From: Alteromonas macleodii ATCC 27126
Lineage (GTDB): Bacteria > Pseudomonadota > Gammaproteobacteria > Enterobacterales > Alteromonadaceae
NCBI RefSeq assembly: GCF_000172635.2
Contig: NC_018632.1
Span: 186,001 to 250,000, forward strand
Direction of reading: 5' to 3'
Length of the DNA: 64,000 nucleotides
The notes under the pieces: model-generated
What the model saw: only the letters and a program-made list of their open reading frames with translations
What the model was told of the DNA's origin: nothing
Databases searched by the model: none
Shown here: one piece after another, positions 43,557 to 53,423 of the stretch
How positions within the stretch are numbered: the stretch's first letter is position 1
Layout: each line of letters begins with the position of its first letter
Translations under genes and position numbers: made by a program

Positions 43557-44299
43557 TGTCTCCACGACAAGCACAGCGACATCACGGTTTTACATTAATA
43601 GAACTTATTTTAGTGATCACTATTTTAGGTGTGATTAGCGTATCTGTAGCACAAGTGATTTCTTTAAGTGCACAAATCTATATAACCGGCGCAGAGCGTA
43701 CCCGCCTTGTTTCAGATGCGCGCTTTATTATTTTGCGGCTCGAAAAAGAACTGCGTAATGTGGTGCCAAATTCTGTGTCATTCGATTCCAGTTTGGGGTG
43801 TCTTTCTTACTACCCTATTAAGGAGAGTGGCACCTATGTGGGCGACGCGTTTAATAATCCTATGCACGTAGTCGTGTTCAATAGTCAGTTGAGTAAGGAC
43901 GAAACTCTTGTTATATACCCAACAAACCCGCAGAGCGTGAATGATAACGGGCGAATAATAGATGCTATTGCCGACGCTGCTTCCGATCCCACTAGCGATA
44001 ATCAATATGACCTCACACTCAGTGCCCCTAATACACAATCTTCACCGGGAAAACGCTTCTTCATTCCTGAAGCGCAAGTAACCGTTTGTAGAACATCTTC
44101 CGTTCAAGGTGAACGCTTAATTAGGACGCAAGGTGCTACGTCGGGCGTCCTTGGTACTAATGTGGTTTCGTGGAGTGCGAATGTGGTCACTGCAGGGTTA
44201 CGGCAAAATGGCTTAATCGAACTGCAAATGACATTACAAAGCAGTGACGATGAACAGATATCGGTTGTACACGAGGTGCATTTCCCTAATGTGCCATAG
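43556..44299 (+). CDS. mshO: MSHA minor pilin MshO
   Basis: A 247-aa prepilin with leader MSPRQAQRHH-G then FTLIELILVITILGVISVSVAQVISLSAQIYITGAERTRL and a larger globular domain containing RFIILRLEKELRNVVPNSV, a segment typical of MshO and PilW-like minor pilins. The ATG shares its first base with the last base of mshD. The stop overlaps the mshP start. Confidence 0.9.
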   Translation: MSPRQAQRHHGFTLIELILVITILGVISVSVAQVISLSAQIYITGAERTRLVSDARFIILRLEKELRNVVPNSVSFDSSLGCLSYYPIKESGTYVGDAFNNPMHVVVFNSQLSKDETLVIYPTNPQSVNDNGRIIDAIADAASDPTSDNQYDLTLSAPNTQSSPGKRFFIPEAQVTVCRTSSVQGERLIRTQGATSGVLGTNVVSWSANVVTAGLRQNGLIELQMTLQSSDDEQISVVHEVHFPNVP

Positions 44300-44777
44300 T
44301 AAAACACGCCAACAAAAAAAGTATCGTATAGGCCAACGTCCTGTCGGGTTGTCTGGTTCTCCTGCGCGCCAACAAGGCTCAACCACTATAGTAGCAATTA
44401 TCATTAGTATCGTACTTTTAGGTCTTGGTATTGCGCTGTCTAATCAAATCTCATCGAATATTCGCCAGCAATCCATTGAATATTATGGCGCTCGTGCTTA
44501 CTTAGCGGCGCAAAGTGGGATGGAAGTCGCTATTTCTAGGCTAATTAACGGCGATAATCCGGCGTGCACAGTCATAACACAGCCGGTAGTTATAAGTGTA
44601 GTCAACATGCAGAATTGTACGATTACGCTATCTTGTGAGGTGGAAACTGAAGTCGATGAGCCTGAAGTTGCCGCTGGTGAAATAAGGGTTTATGCGTTAG
44701 GGGCCGAAGCGCAGTGCAGTACCGGCCAGCTCGAAACCTCAAAACGCGTTCTTGTTGAAGTAAGGCAGGAAGAATAA
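44289..44777 (+). CDS. mshP: MSHA biogenesis protein MshP (PilX-like)
   Basis: A 162-aa minor pilin-like protein with a basic N-terminus and R-Q-Q-G-S-T-T-I-V-A-I-I-I-S-I-V-L-L-G-L-G as membrane helix. The +5 Glu of normal prepilins is missing, as in PilX/MshP types. ATG at 44289 overlaps the mshO stop and gives a reasonable leader; the longer frame to 44244 lies inside mshO. Four Cys occur in the globular part. Its last base is the first of mshQ. Confidence 0.82.
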   Translation: MCHSKTRQQKKYRIGQRPVGLSGSPARQQGSTTIVAIIISIVLLGLGIALSNQISSNIRQQSIEYYGARAYLAAQSGMEVAISRLINGDNPACTVITQPVVISVVNMQNCTITLSCEVETEVDEPEVAAGEIRVYALGAEAQCSTGQLETSKRVLVEVRQEE

Positions 44778-47700
44778 TGACATACTGTAATTCTGTTGCT
44801 CGACTCTTTTTGATTTGTGCCTTGTTTATACAAGCGTTAGCTGTGCAAGCCGTTCCTCAAATCGAAGGCAGGTTCATCGAGCTTCAAAACACCTACAATA
44901 AAGCAGAGTGGACAACCATTAGCTTTTCACAGGTATACGACGAGCCGCCAGCGGTGTTTATGCTGTCTACTAATCAGGGGGGCAACCCTGCCATTGTCAA
45001 AATTCGCAATGTAACCCGCACAGGTTTTGAAGCTTTGCCCCTTGAGCCTTCCGGAGAAGATGGTCCGCATATCACGATGGGAGGCCATTACTTAGCCATT
45101 GCTTACGGCGTTCACGAATTTCCGAATGGGGATATTGTTGAAGTAGGAAAAATGGAGCTGGATGCTACAACCATCCAAGCCTCTACTAGTTCCCCTTGGT
45201 ACATTCCAATAGGGACATTAGTTCCCGGAACAGAAGATGCTCGATACGCACAGGTGCCTCTGCAAACTAACTTTGGTGAAAAACCTGTATTTTTTCACTC
45301 CATTCAAACTGTCAATAACCAAGTGGATGTAAATGGGAAAAAGCCTCCCAATGAGCATTTGCTTCCATTTTTAACTATTGCGGCTAAATACGAAGCGCCG
45401 TCATATTACATAGCACTGGAAGCATCAGAAACCGATTTTGAGCCCGTCACACGTCCCGAAACGGTTGCTTATATGGCAACAACTGAAGGGTTCGACCGCA
45501 GGTTCTTTGATGACAACGGTGTAGAGGTGGTCTGGGAGGCAGACTTTGCGGACGTGCGCATTCAGGGATGGGACGATGGTTGTTTTCAAAATAGCTTTAA
45601 AAATAAATACACACAAACGCCGCTAGTTGCCGCGAGTAAAATTAGCCGCAACGGAGGCGATGGTGGCTGGCTGCGCAGTTGTGGTGTGAGCAAAACAAAA
45701 TTGGGCCTTCGCGTAGATGAAGACCGAAGTATGGACTCAGAACGTAATCATACCGAAGAAGACGCTAGTATTCTGGCTATGACATCAGAGTTTGTGTTTA
45801 GTGGTGAAATTCCTAGCTGCGACGTTGCATTCCCGGGTGCGGTGGCAGCATTTGGTGGTGCGCCTATTAACCTACCCGCTTTCAGTCGCATTATTGATGA
45901 AAATGGTGGTGTGCTTAGTGCCACACAACTAGTGGCTGGGGGAACAGCTGGGAATGCGGACTATCCAAAATGTGGAGAACCAGGCGTCGACTGTACAGTG
46001 AACAATACAGACTCACTAACTGCATCACAGGCCAGAGCTATACCAACCCTCACAGTTAATGATAGCAGTGAAGACTTAACCCCTGGTAATTTGGCCGGCG
46101 ATTATTTTTATAGTCGGCTGAATGTGCTTATGGCGGCAGGAAACTATAACGTTGTTGCACCGACTAGAATCTACATTGCCGATCCTGGTACCAATCCACC
46201 GGGGCAACCAACACGCTTCGTTATGGCTAATGCTAATGTCACCATTGCAGATGGAGCCTACCTAGCGATTTATGTAGACGGTGATGTGGTTATTGACGGT
46301 TCAAACCCGAGGGCGTTGGTTATTGCCAAAGGGAAGGTCACGTTAGCTAATGTGGGTGACGAAACTATCGTCGGCCGCTTCAATGCAGGAGGAGGCGTTG
46401 AGTCTGTTTCTTCAACAACGGCAAATCTACCAGCTCCCCTCAGCGTAACAGCTAATGAAGTACCAAATAATATTCCTGGCATATGTGGACGTGAGGTTAT
46501 AGAAGTATTAAATCACTACCGGTATGAACTTGCCGACAATAAAGGTAGTAGCTGCGCGGCAAAAGAAGTAACACTGAAAGCCTGCGCAGATGTAAATTGC
46601 GACCTCATTTACTCTCAACCCTCTACGGTTAACCTATCCCCGCAAAATAGCAACAATTTCCGATGGACTGGAAGCGATATCGTGTCGTTTACTGGGCAAA
46701 TCTCTTTAGCTATCGATAGCCTAAAGGGGCAAGACACAAAGCTTGCAACGTTAGGTGAGACGCCATCGTCTCAGCTGCGCTGTTTCATTGGCGGAAAAGA
46801 AGTGGGTATAGAAGGCTGCAAGATAAACTTTGAAGATGATGGCCTGGTATTTAAAAACCTTTCTGACAACAACACAACCATCGTCACCCAGCTATCAGGC
46901 AAGCCTTCTGACGAAGGTTTCAATAGTAAAAATTATGCCGTTGAGGCCTGTGGTAATTCAGAATTCTTGAAAAACAAAATTGTTGATGTCGACCTCAACT
47001 ACAATTGCTCAAGCTCTAGCAACTGTTCAAACAAGTTAGCCCTGACAAATAACGGTAATACTTATCAGATTGGACTATCACCACAGACATTTTCTCTGCA
47101 GTTTGATACTAATTCGCGAGCGGAATTTACGTTGCGGTATCCGGACGCGGGTGAGCTTTCGCTGTCAGGAACAATTACTGATAGAGCCGCACTAACAGGT
47201 TCATCAAACATCTTTAAAGTTCGTCCATTCGGTTTCGCAATGGATGTCTTAAATGACGCTGGCACCAGTTTCAACCCAAACGGGTATGCAATCAATCCGA
47301 ATGGCTCACTGCTAAAGCGTACGGGAGAAAACTTTGTGCTAGGTCTTCGTACTGTGCAATGGGTTGATGGTGAAGACAATAATGACGATGGGATACCAGA
47401 TAACTTTGCAGACTTAGCAAATAATAATACGGCCGAACATTATTCAGGTAGTGTCAACCTCACTCCTCAGCAATTGCTACCAGTAAGCGGCTCTGCAGGT
47501 TCGTTAAGTATCACAAGCGTCAATTTTGAAGACGAGGGTAAAGTTAATCAAGCTTTAAATTATGACGAAGTTGGCATCATATCCATTGTCGCTCAAGGTA
47601 CCTATTTGACAGACTCTACGGTGTTGGGCCAATTAAATAATGTGGGACGATTTGCGCCATCAAATTTTTCGCTAACAGGAAATGTGGTGGCGGCATGTAC

Positions 47701-48499
47701 TACCAGTAATGCGTTCAACTACTTCGGTCAACCTATAAGTGAAGTGAGCTTCTCGCTAACCGCACTTAACCAAAATGGCAGCCGCACCACAAACTACTAC
47801 GATGGTTTTGATAAGCTAACCAGTCTCGGTTTGCAGGTTGAGCATGACGGCAATTTGCTAAACCGTTTGGAAAATATCAACTCGATAGGCTGGCCTCAAA
47901 GCGGAGCGACAGGACAAATTACTTTCTCTGATAATGACATTGCATTTAGCCGCTTAGGTAGCGCAACACTGGACGGGGCATATATCGATGCCGCTGTCGT
48001 GCTGGTGGCAGACCAAGCACAAATTGAGGGCGCAAACTTCAATGGACTTTCTTGCTCCGGTCAGTGCGTTGATGATTTTGGTGATTCAATCAGCTTCGCC
48101 TATGGTCGTGCTACGTTAATAAATAACTACGGTGCAGCCGACGAAGCGCTTTTGTTACCGCTTCGCACCCAATATTGGGATGGAAATAATTGGCGAATTA
48201 ATAAGTATGACAGTTGTACGGCTTATGATCACGACAACGTGAATGACGAATCTGGTGAATTGGTTTCTTCGGGGGAAGAGTCGTTAAGTGAAGGAGCCTA
48301 TAGAGATAGTGACGGAATACGCCTGTCATCACCAAACGGTGCTGGCAATTACCCTGTTAGTTATACGCCTGACGCTTGGCTATTGTGGGATTGGGATGGA
48401 GATGACGAAGCTGATAATCCCCCAAACGCAACGCTTACATATGGTGTGTATCGAGGAAACGACAATATCATTTACAAGCGCGAGCAAATCAATAATTAG
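44777..48499 (+). CDS. mshQ: MSHA tip/adhesin-like protein MshQ
   Basis: A 1240-aa exported protein with a signal peptide ending near VQAVP. The first ~330 residues hold two segments that look like H-type lectin domains (F..L.NTY..AEWTTISFSQVYDEPPAVFML..; IQGWDDGCFQNSFKNKYTQTPLVAASKIS). The middle is beta-rich with many paired Cys, and the C-terminal ~500 residues match the conserved MshQ region (now DUF6701). The family is the largest msh product and is thought to act as a pilus-associated adhesin; lectin activity is inferred. It starts at ATG overlapping mshP by one base and is the last msh gene. Confidence 0.85.
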   Translation: MTYCNSVARLFLICALFIQALAVQAVPQIEGRFIELQNTYNKAEWTTISFSQVYDEPPAVFMLSTNQGGNPAIVKIRNVTRTGFEALPLEPSGEDGPHITMGGHYLAIAYGVHEFPNGDIVEVGKMELDATTIQASTSSPWYIPIGTLVPGTEDARYAQVPLQTNFGEKPVFFHSIQTVNNQVDVNGKKPPNEHLLPFLTIAAKYEAPSYYIALEASETDFEPVTRPETVAYMATTEGFDRRFFDDNGVEVVWEADFADVRIQGWDDGCFQNSFKNKYTQTPLVAASKISRNGGDGGWLRSCGVSKTKLGLRVDEDRSMDSERNHTEEDASILAMTSEFVFSGEIPSCDVAFPGAVAAFGGAPINLPAFSRIIDENGGVLSATQLVAGGTAGNADYPKCGEPGVDCTVNNTDSLTASQARAIPTLTVNDSSEDLTPGNLAGDYFYSRLNVLMAAGNYNVVAPTRIYIADPGTNPPGQPTRFVMANANVTIADGAYLAIYVDGDVVIDGSNPRALVIAKGKVTLANVGDETIVGRFNAGGGVESVSSTTANLPAPLSVTANEVPNNIPGICGREVIEVLNHYRYELADNKGSSCAAKEVTLKACADVNCDLIYSQPSTVNLSPQNSNNFRWTGSDIVSFTGQISLAIDSLKGQDTKLATLGETPSSQLRCFIGGKEVGIEGCKINFEDDGLVFKNLSDNNTTIVTQLSGKPSDEGFNSKNYAVEACGNSEFLKNKIVDVDLNYNCSSSSNCSNKLALTNNGNTYQIGLSPQTFSLQFDTNSRAEFTLRYPDAGELSLSGTITDRAALTGSSNIFKVRPFGFAMDVLNDAGTSFNPNGYAINPNGSLLKRTGENFVLGLRTVQWVDGEDNNDDGIPDNFADLANNNTAEHYSGSVNLTPQQLLPVSGSAGSLSITSVNFEDEGKVNQALNYDEVGIISIVAQGTYLTDSTVLGQLNNVGRFAPSNFSLTGNVVAACTTSNAFNYFGQPISEVSFSLTALNQNGSRTTNYYDGFDKLTSLGLQVEHDGNLLNRLENINSIGWPQSGATGQITFSDNDIAFSRLGSATLDGAYIDAAVVLVADQAQIEGANFNGLSCSGQCVDDFGDSISFAYGRATLINNYGAADEALLLPLRTQYWDGNNWRINKYDSCTAYDHDNVNDESGELVSSGEESLSEGAYRDSDGIRLSSPNGAGNYPVSYTPDAWLLWDWDGDDEADNPPNATLTYGVYRGNDNIIYKREQINN

Positions 48500-49898
<1,399 letters not shown>

Positions 49899-49935
49899 AC
49901 AGGAAAGGCAACCGTAAGGTTGCCTTATTTGTATC

Positions 49936-50838
49936 ATGGATACTATATTTACCCGCGGCCCTTCGTTAAATAACAGGCTTACACTGGCGCTTGTGCTGTC
50001 GGTGATTCTGATATTTGTCGACCATAAGCTAGACGGTTTCAAATCAACGCGGGTTTATCTCAACTCATTAATGAGCCCACTTCAGTATTTAGCAAACCTT
50101 CCCGGTTTAATGCTAAATGAAAGTGCCCAGCGCTTTACCTCTCAAGAACAATTGCTGGCCGAAAACCAGAAACTTAATAATCAGCTGTTGCTAATGAGCG
50201 AAAAGCTCCAGCAGTTCGATGTAATTGCAAAAGAAAATGCGCAATTACGAGAGTTACTACAGGCACCTATTCGGGTTTCTTCTCGAAAAATGGTTGCTGA
50301 GTTAATGGCGGTGGATAAAAACCCGTACAGCCAGCAGGTGGTTATCAACAAGGGGGCGATAGACGGCGTATATCTGTCTCAGCCAGTTATTGATGATAAG
50401 GGCATAGTGGGTCAGGTAATGGAAGTTGGGTCTACAAACAGCCGTGTATTATTGATTGCCGACGTTACCCACGCTATTCCTGTGCGATCTCTTCGAAACG
50501 ATATTCGCTTTATCGCAACCGGAAGCGGCGCACTAAACGAGCTGTATCTAGAGCATGTTCCTCATAGTGTCGATATTCAAGAAGGTGACACATTAATTTC
50601 GTCTGGCTTAGGAAAAGTCTTTCCAGAAGGCTACCCTGTGGCAAGAGTGTCACAAGTCGTCCGAGATGAAAGCCGCCCTTTTGCTCGTGTTATTGTCACA
50701 CCTTTAGCAAACCTAGACAGGCTTCGACACCTATTGCTGTTATGGCACACGCCTGAGTCAGAGAATGAGTCTGATGCTAACTCAACTGACGACACTGATA
50801 AGCCAGCTGTAAACGAGGAAGAATCTTCAGATGCGTAA
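49936..50838 (+). CDS. mreC: Rod-shape-determining protein MreC
   Basis: A 300-aa bitopic protein with a membrane helix at residues ~15-32 (LALVLSVILIFVDHKLDG region), a coiled coil (SQEQLLAENQKLNNQLLLMSEKLQQFDVIAKENAQLRELL), and the two beta-barrel periplasmic domain with VVINKGAIDGVYLSQPVIDDKGIVGQV and LISSGLGKVFPEGYPVARV. The tail is acidic and low-complexity. It links MreB to the elongasome. It overlaps mreD by 8 bases. Confidence 0.96.
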   Translation: MDTIFTRGPSLNNRLTLALVLSVILIFVDHKLDGFKSTRVYLNSLMSPLQYLANLPGLMLNESAQRFTSQEQLLAENQKLNNQLLLMSEKLQQFDVIAKENAQLRELLQAPIRVSSRKMVAELMAVDKNPYSQQVVINKGAIDGVYLSQPVIDDKGIVGQVMEVGSTNSRVLLIADVTHAIPVRSLRNDIRFIATGSGALNELYLEHVPHSVDIQEGDTLISSGLGKVFPEGYPVARVSQVVRDESRPFARVIVTPLANLDRLRHLLLLWHTPESENESDANSTDDTDKPAVNEEESSDA

Positions 50839-51307
50839 ACGTAACCTCGTTATATGGATTAGTCTGTTAGTTGCTCTGGTACTGCAAATTGTTCCACTGC
50901 CCATTCAAGTAGATGTGTACCGCCCTGACTGGGTGCTGGTTGTATTAGCATATTGGAGCATGGCGTTGCCCCACAGAGTGAATGTGGGTGTAGCCTTCTT
51001 AACGGGCGTAGCCATGGATGTATTGGTAGGAACGACCTTAGGTATTCATAGCCTTGGGTTGAGTATTTGCGTATACATATTAGCGGCTAACTACCAACGG
51101 TTGCGTAATTATTCTGTTTGGCAGCAAGCCATTATTATCGGTCTACTATCGGCGCTATACCACTTACTTACATTTTGGGTGCAGCATCTACTGACAGATA
51201 TTTATTTCCAAGTCGATTACCTGTGGCCAGTGATAACGTCAATGGTGTTGTGGCCGTGGGTATTTTGGCTGCTTCGACGCACGCGCAGACAGTTTTCAAT
51301 TTCGTAA
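50831..51307 (+). CDS. mreD: Rod-shape-determining protein MreD
   Basis: A 158-aa integral membrane protein with about five or six helices and the family segment PDWVLVVLAYWSMALPHRVNVGVAFLTGVAMDVLVGTTLGIHSL. The size matches E. coli MreD (162). It starts inside the 3' end of mreC and is followed 36 bases later by maf. In the known family it works with MreC and RodA/PBP2 in rod-shape maintenance. Confidence 0.95.
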   Translation: MRKRNLVIWISLLVALVLQIVPLPIQVDVYRPDWVLVVLAYWSMALPHRVNVGVAFLTGVAMDVLVGTTLGIHSLGLSICVYILAANYQRLRNYSVWQQAIIIGLLSALYHLLTFWVQHLLTDIYFQVDYLWPVITSMVLWPWVFWLLRRTRRQFSIS

Positions 51308-51343
51308 CCCGAACACGTTCTCGATTAAACCAAAGGTAAGCCA

Positions 51344-51934
51344 ATGACAAAATCGGTAGTGTTAGCGTCAGCCTCTCCACGACGCACCGCTTTGCTCAAG
51401 CAAATGAACATAGCCCATACAATACAGCCTGCCGATATTGACGAGTCGCCCCGTGACAACGAGCCACCGATGGAGCTTGTCGCAAGGCTAGCCAGTGAAA
51501 AAGCCCAAGCGGTGAAAGCATACCTTGAGGAGCTGCAGGCAATGACCGACGACAAGGTTATTCTGGCCAGCGACACCCTAATATCGTTTAACGGACAAAG
51601 TGTTGGCAAGCCAGAAGATAAAGCAGATTCTAAGCGCATACTCACTATGCTTTCTGGTAAAACTCATGACGTTCTTACCGCTATTTGTGTGCTTGATAAC
51701 GCTCAGCAACAGACTCAAGTAATTACCACATCTGTGACTTTTGCAGCATTGACGGATGAGCAAATTGACGCATACTGGGAAACAGGAGAACCTGCCGACA
51801 AAGCAGGGAGTTACGCTATTCAAGGTATTGGTGGTGAGTTTGTAGTTTCCATTAACGGCAGTGCAAGTGCCGTAATAGGCCTACCACTGTACGAAACCCG
51901 CCAATTACTTAATGCATTTGGAGTTGTGTCGTGA
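51344..51934 (+). CDS. maf: Maf-family nucleotide pyrophosphatase (YhdE type)
   Basis: A 196-aa enzyme removing pyrophosphate from non-canonical or pyrimidine nucleoside triphosphates. The N-terminal SASPRRTALLKQMNI matches the Maf signature S-x-S-x-R-x-x-L-L, followed by KAQAVKAY, LASDTLISFNG with the catalytic Asp, and GEPADKAGSYAIQGIGG. Position between mreD and rng, as in E. coli yhdE, favours the dTTP/UTP subfamily. Its stop overlaps the rng start (GTGA). Confidence 0.94.
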   Translation: MTKSVVLASASPRRTALLKQMNIAHTIQPADIDESPRDNEPPMELVARLASEKAQAVKAYLEELQAMTDDKVILASDTLISFNGQSVGKPEDKADSKRILTMLSGKTHDVLTAICVLDNAQQQTQVITTSVTFAALTDEQIDAYWETGEPADKAGSYAIQGIGGEFVVSINGSASAVIGLPLYETRQLLNAFGVVS

Positions 51935-53397
51935 GTGCTGAACTGCTTATTAACGTTACCCCGTCAGAGTCACGGGTGGCGCTTATTGAAAACGGAATAC
52001 TGCAAGAAATTCACGTAGAGCGTCATACCAAACGCGGTTTGGTTGGCAATATCTATCGCGGTAAAGTTAGCCGTGTATTACCGGGAATGCAGGCAGCATT
52101 TGTTGATATCGGTTTAGAAAAGGCCGCCTTCTTACATGCATCTGACATTGTCATTCACAATGAAATTGCTGAAGAAGTCTCGGCAAGCCATATTCAAAAG
52201 CAAGACATTCGCGAGTTGGTGCGAGACGGTCAAGATATTGTGGTTCAGGTAGTGAAAGATCCTATCGGTACCAAAGGCGCACGCCTTACCACAGACATTA
52301 CTATCCCCAGCCGTTATCTTGTATTTATGCCTTCGGTAACTCACGTAGGCGTATCTCAACGCATTGAAGAAGAAGCAGAAAGAGAGCGCTTAAAGTCGCT
52401 GGTGCAAGAGTTTTGTGATGAAAACGGTGGCTTCATTCTGCGTACTGCGGCTGAAGGCGTGGGCAAAAACGAACTGCAGTCCGACGCAGCATTTTTGCGA
52501 AGGCTGTGGGATAAAATTCAGTCGCGTATGAAAAAGCGTAAGTCGAACGTGCTTTACGAAGACTTACCGCTAGCACGACGAGTGCTACGCGACTTTGTTG
52601 GTACAGAGCTCGACAGAATTCGAATCGACTCGAAACTATCATTCAATGAACTTCACCAGTTCACCAAAGAGTACGTGCCTGAAATGAACGGCAAGCTCGA
52701 ATACTACCCGGGTGATAGACCTATTTTTGATTTATACGATGTGGAAAATGAGGCGCAGCGAGCCTTGGAACGCCGTGTCGATTTAAAATCTGGCGGCTAC
52801 TTGATCATTGATCAGACCGAAGCGATGACCACAATCGACATTAATACGGGCGCTTTTGTTGGCCACCGGAACTTAGAAGAAACAATTTTTAACACCAATA
52901 TTGAGGCGACGCAGGCAATTGCCCGTCAGTTAAGATTGCGCAACTTGGGTGGGATGATCCTTATCGACTTCATCGATATGATTGAACCAGACCACAAACG
53001 ACGTGTCTTACACTCACTAGAGGTGGCGACGAACAAGGACAGAGCCAAGATAAATATTCACGGTTTTACTGCGCTAGGGCTAATTGAAATGACCCGTAAA
53101 CGCACCCGTGAAAGCATTGAGCATATATTGTGCGGAGAATGCCCGGTGTGTAAAGGGCGAGGCACGGTAAAAACCATTGAAACCATTTGTTTTGAAATTA
53201 TGCGTGAAATTGTACGGGTGAATCGCGCCTACGACGCAGACAAGTTTGTGGTTTACGCTTCACCAAAAGTGGCGGAAGCCTTAATGGGCGAAGAGTCTCA
53301 TATGCTGGCAGAACTGGAAGTATTTGTGTCTAAACAAATCAAGGTTCAAACAGAAACATTGTACAATCAGGATAAGTACGACGTCGTCATGATGTAA
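51931..53397 (+). CDS. rng: Ribonuclease G
   Basis: A 488-aa endoribonuclease of the RNase E/G family that matures the 16S rRNA 5' end and processes some mRNAs. The S1 domain covers residues ~35-125 (GNIYRGKVSRVLPGMQAAFVDIGLEKAAFLHASDI). The DNase I-like catalytic region holds IDINTGAFVG and MILIDFIDM with the metal-binding Asp, and the zinc-link CGECPVC follows. There is no long RNase E-type C-terminal scaffold, so the call is RNase G, not E (E. coli RNase G is 489 aa). The start is GTG overlapping the maf stop by 4 bases. Confidence 0.97.
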   Translation: MSAELLINVTPSESRVALIENGILQEIHVERHTKRGLVGNIYRGKVSRVLPGMQAAFVDIGLEKAAFLHASDIVIHNEIAEEVSASHIQKQDIRELVRDGQDIVVQVVKDPIGTKGARLTTDITIPSRYLVFMPSVTHVGVSQRIEEEAERERLKSLVQEFCDENGGFILRTAAEGVGKNELQSDAAFLRRLWDKIQSRMKKRKSNVLYEDLPLARRVLRDFVGTELDRIRIDSKLSFNELHQFTKEYVPEMNGKLEYYPGDRPIFDLYDVENEAQRALERRVDLKSGGYLIIDQTEAMTTIDINTGAFVGHRNLEETIFNTNIEATQAIARQLRLRNLGGMILIDFIDMIEPDHKRRVLHSLEVATNKDRAKINIHGFTALGLIEMTRKRTRESIEHILCGECPVCKGRGTVKTIETICFEIMREIVRVNRAYDADKFVVYASPKVAEALMGEESHMLAELEVFVSKQIKVQTETLYNQDKYDVVMM

Positions 53398-53423
53398 TGC
53401 ATTAACGTATACAAAGGCAAAAT

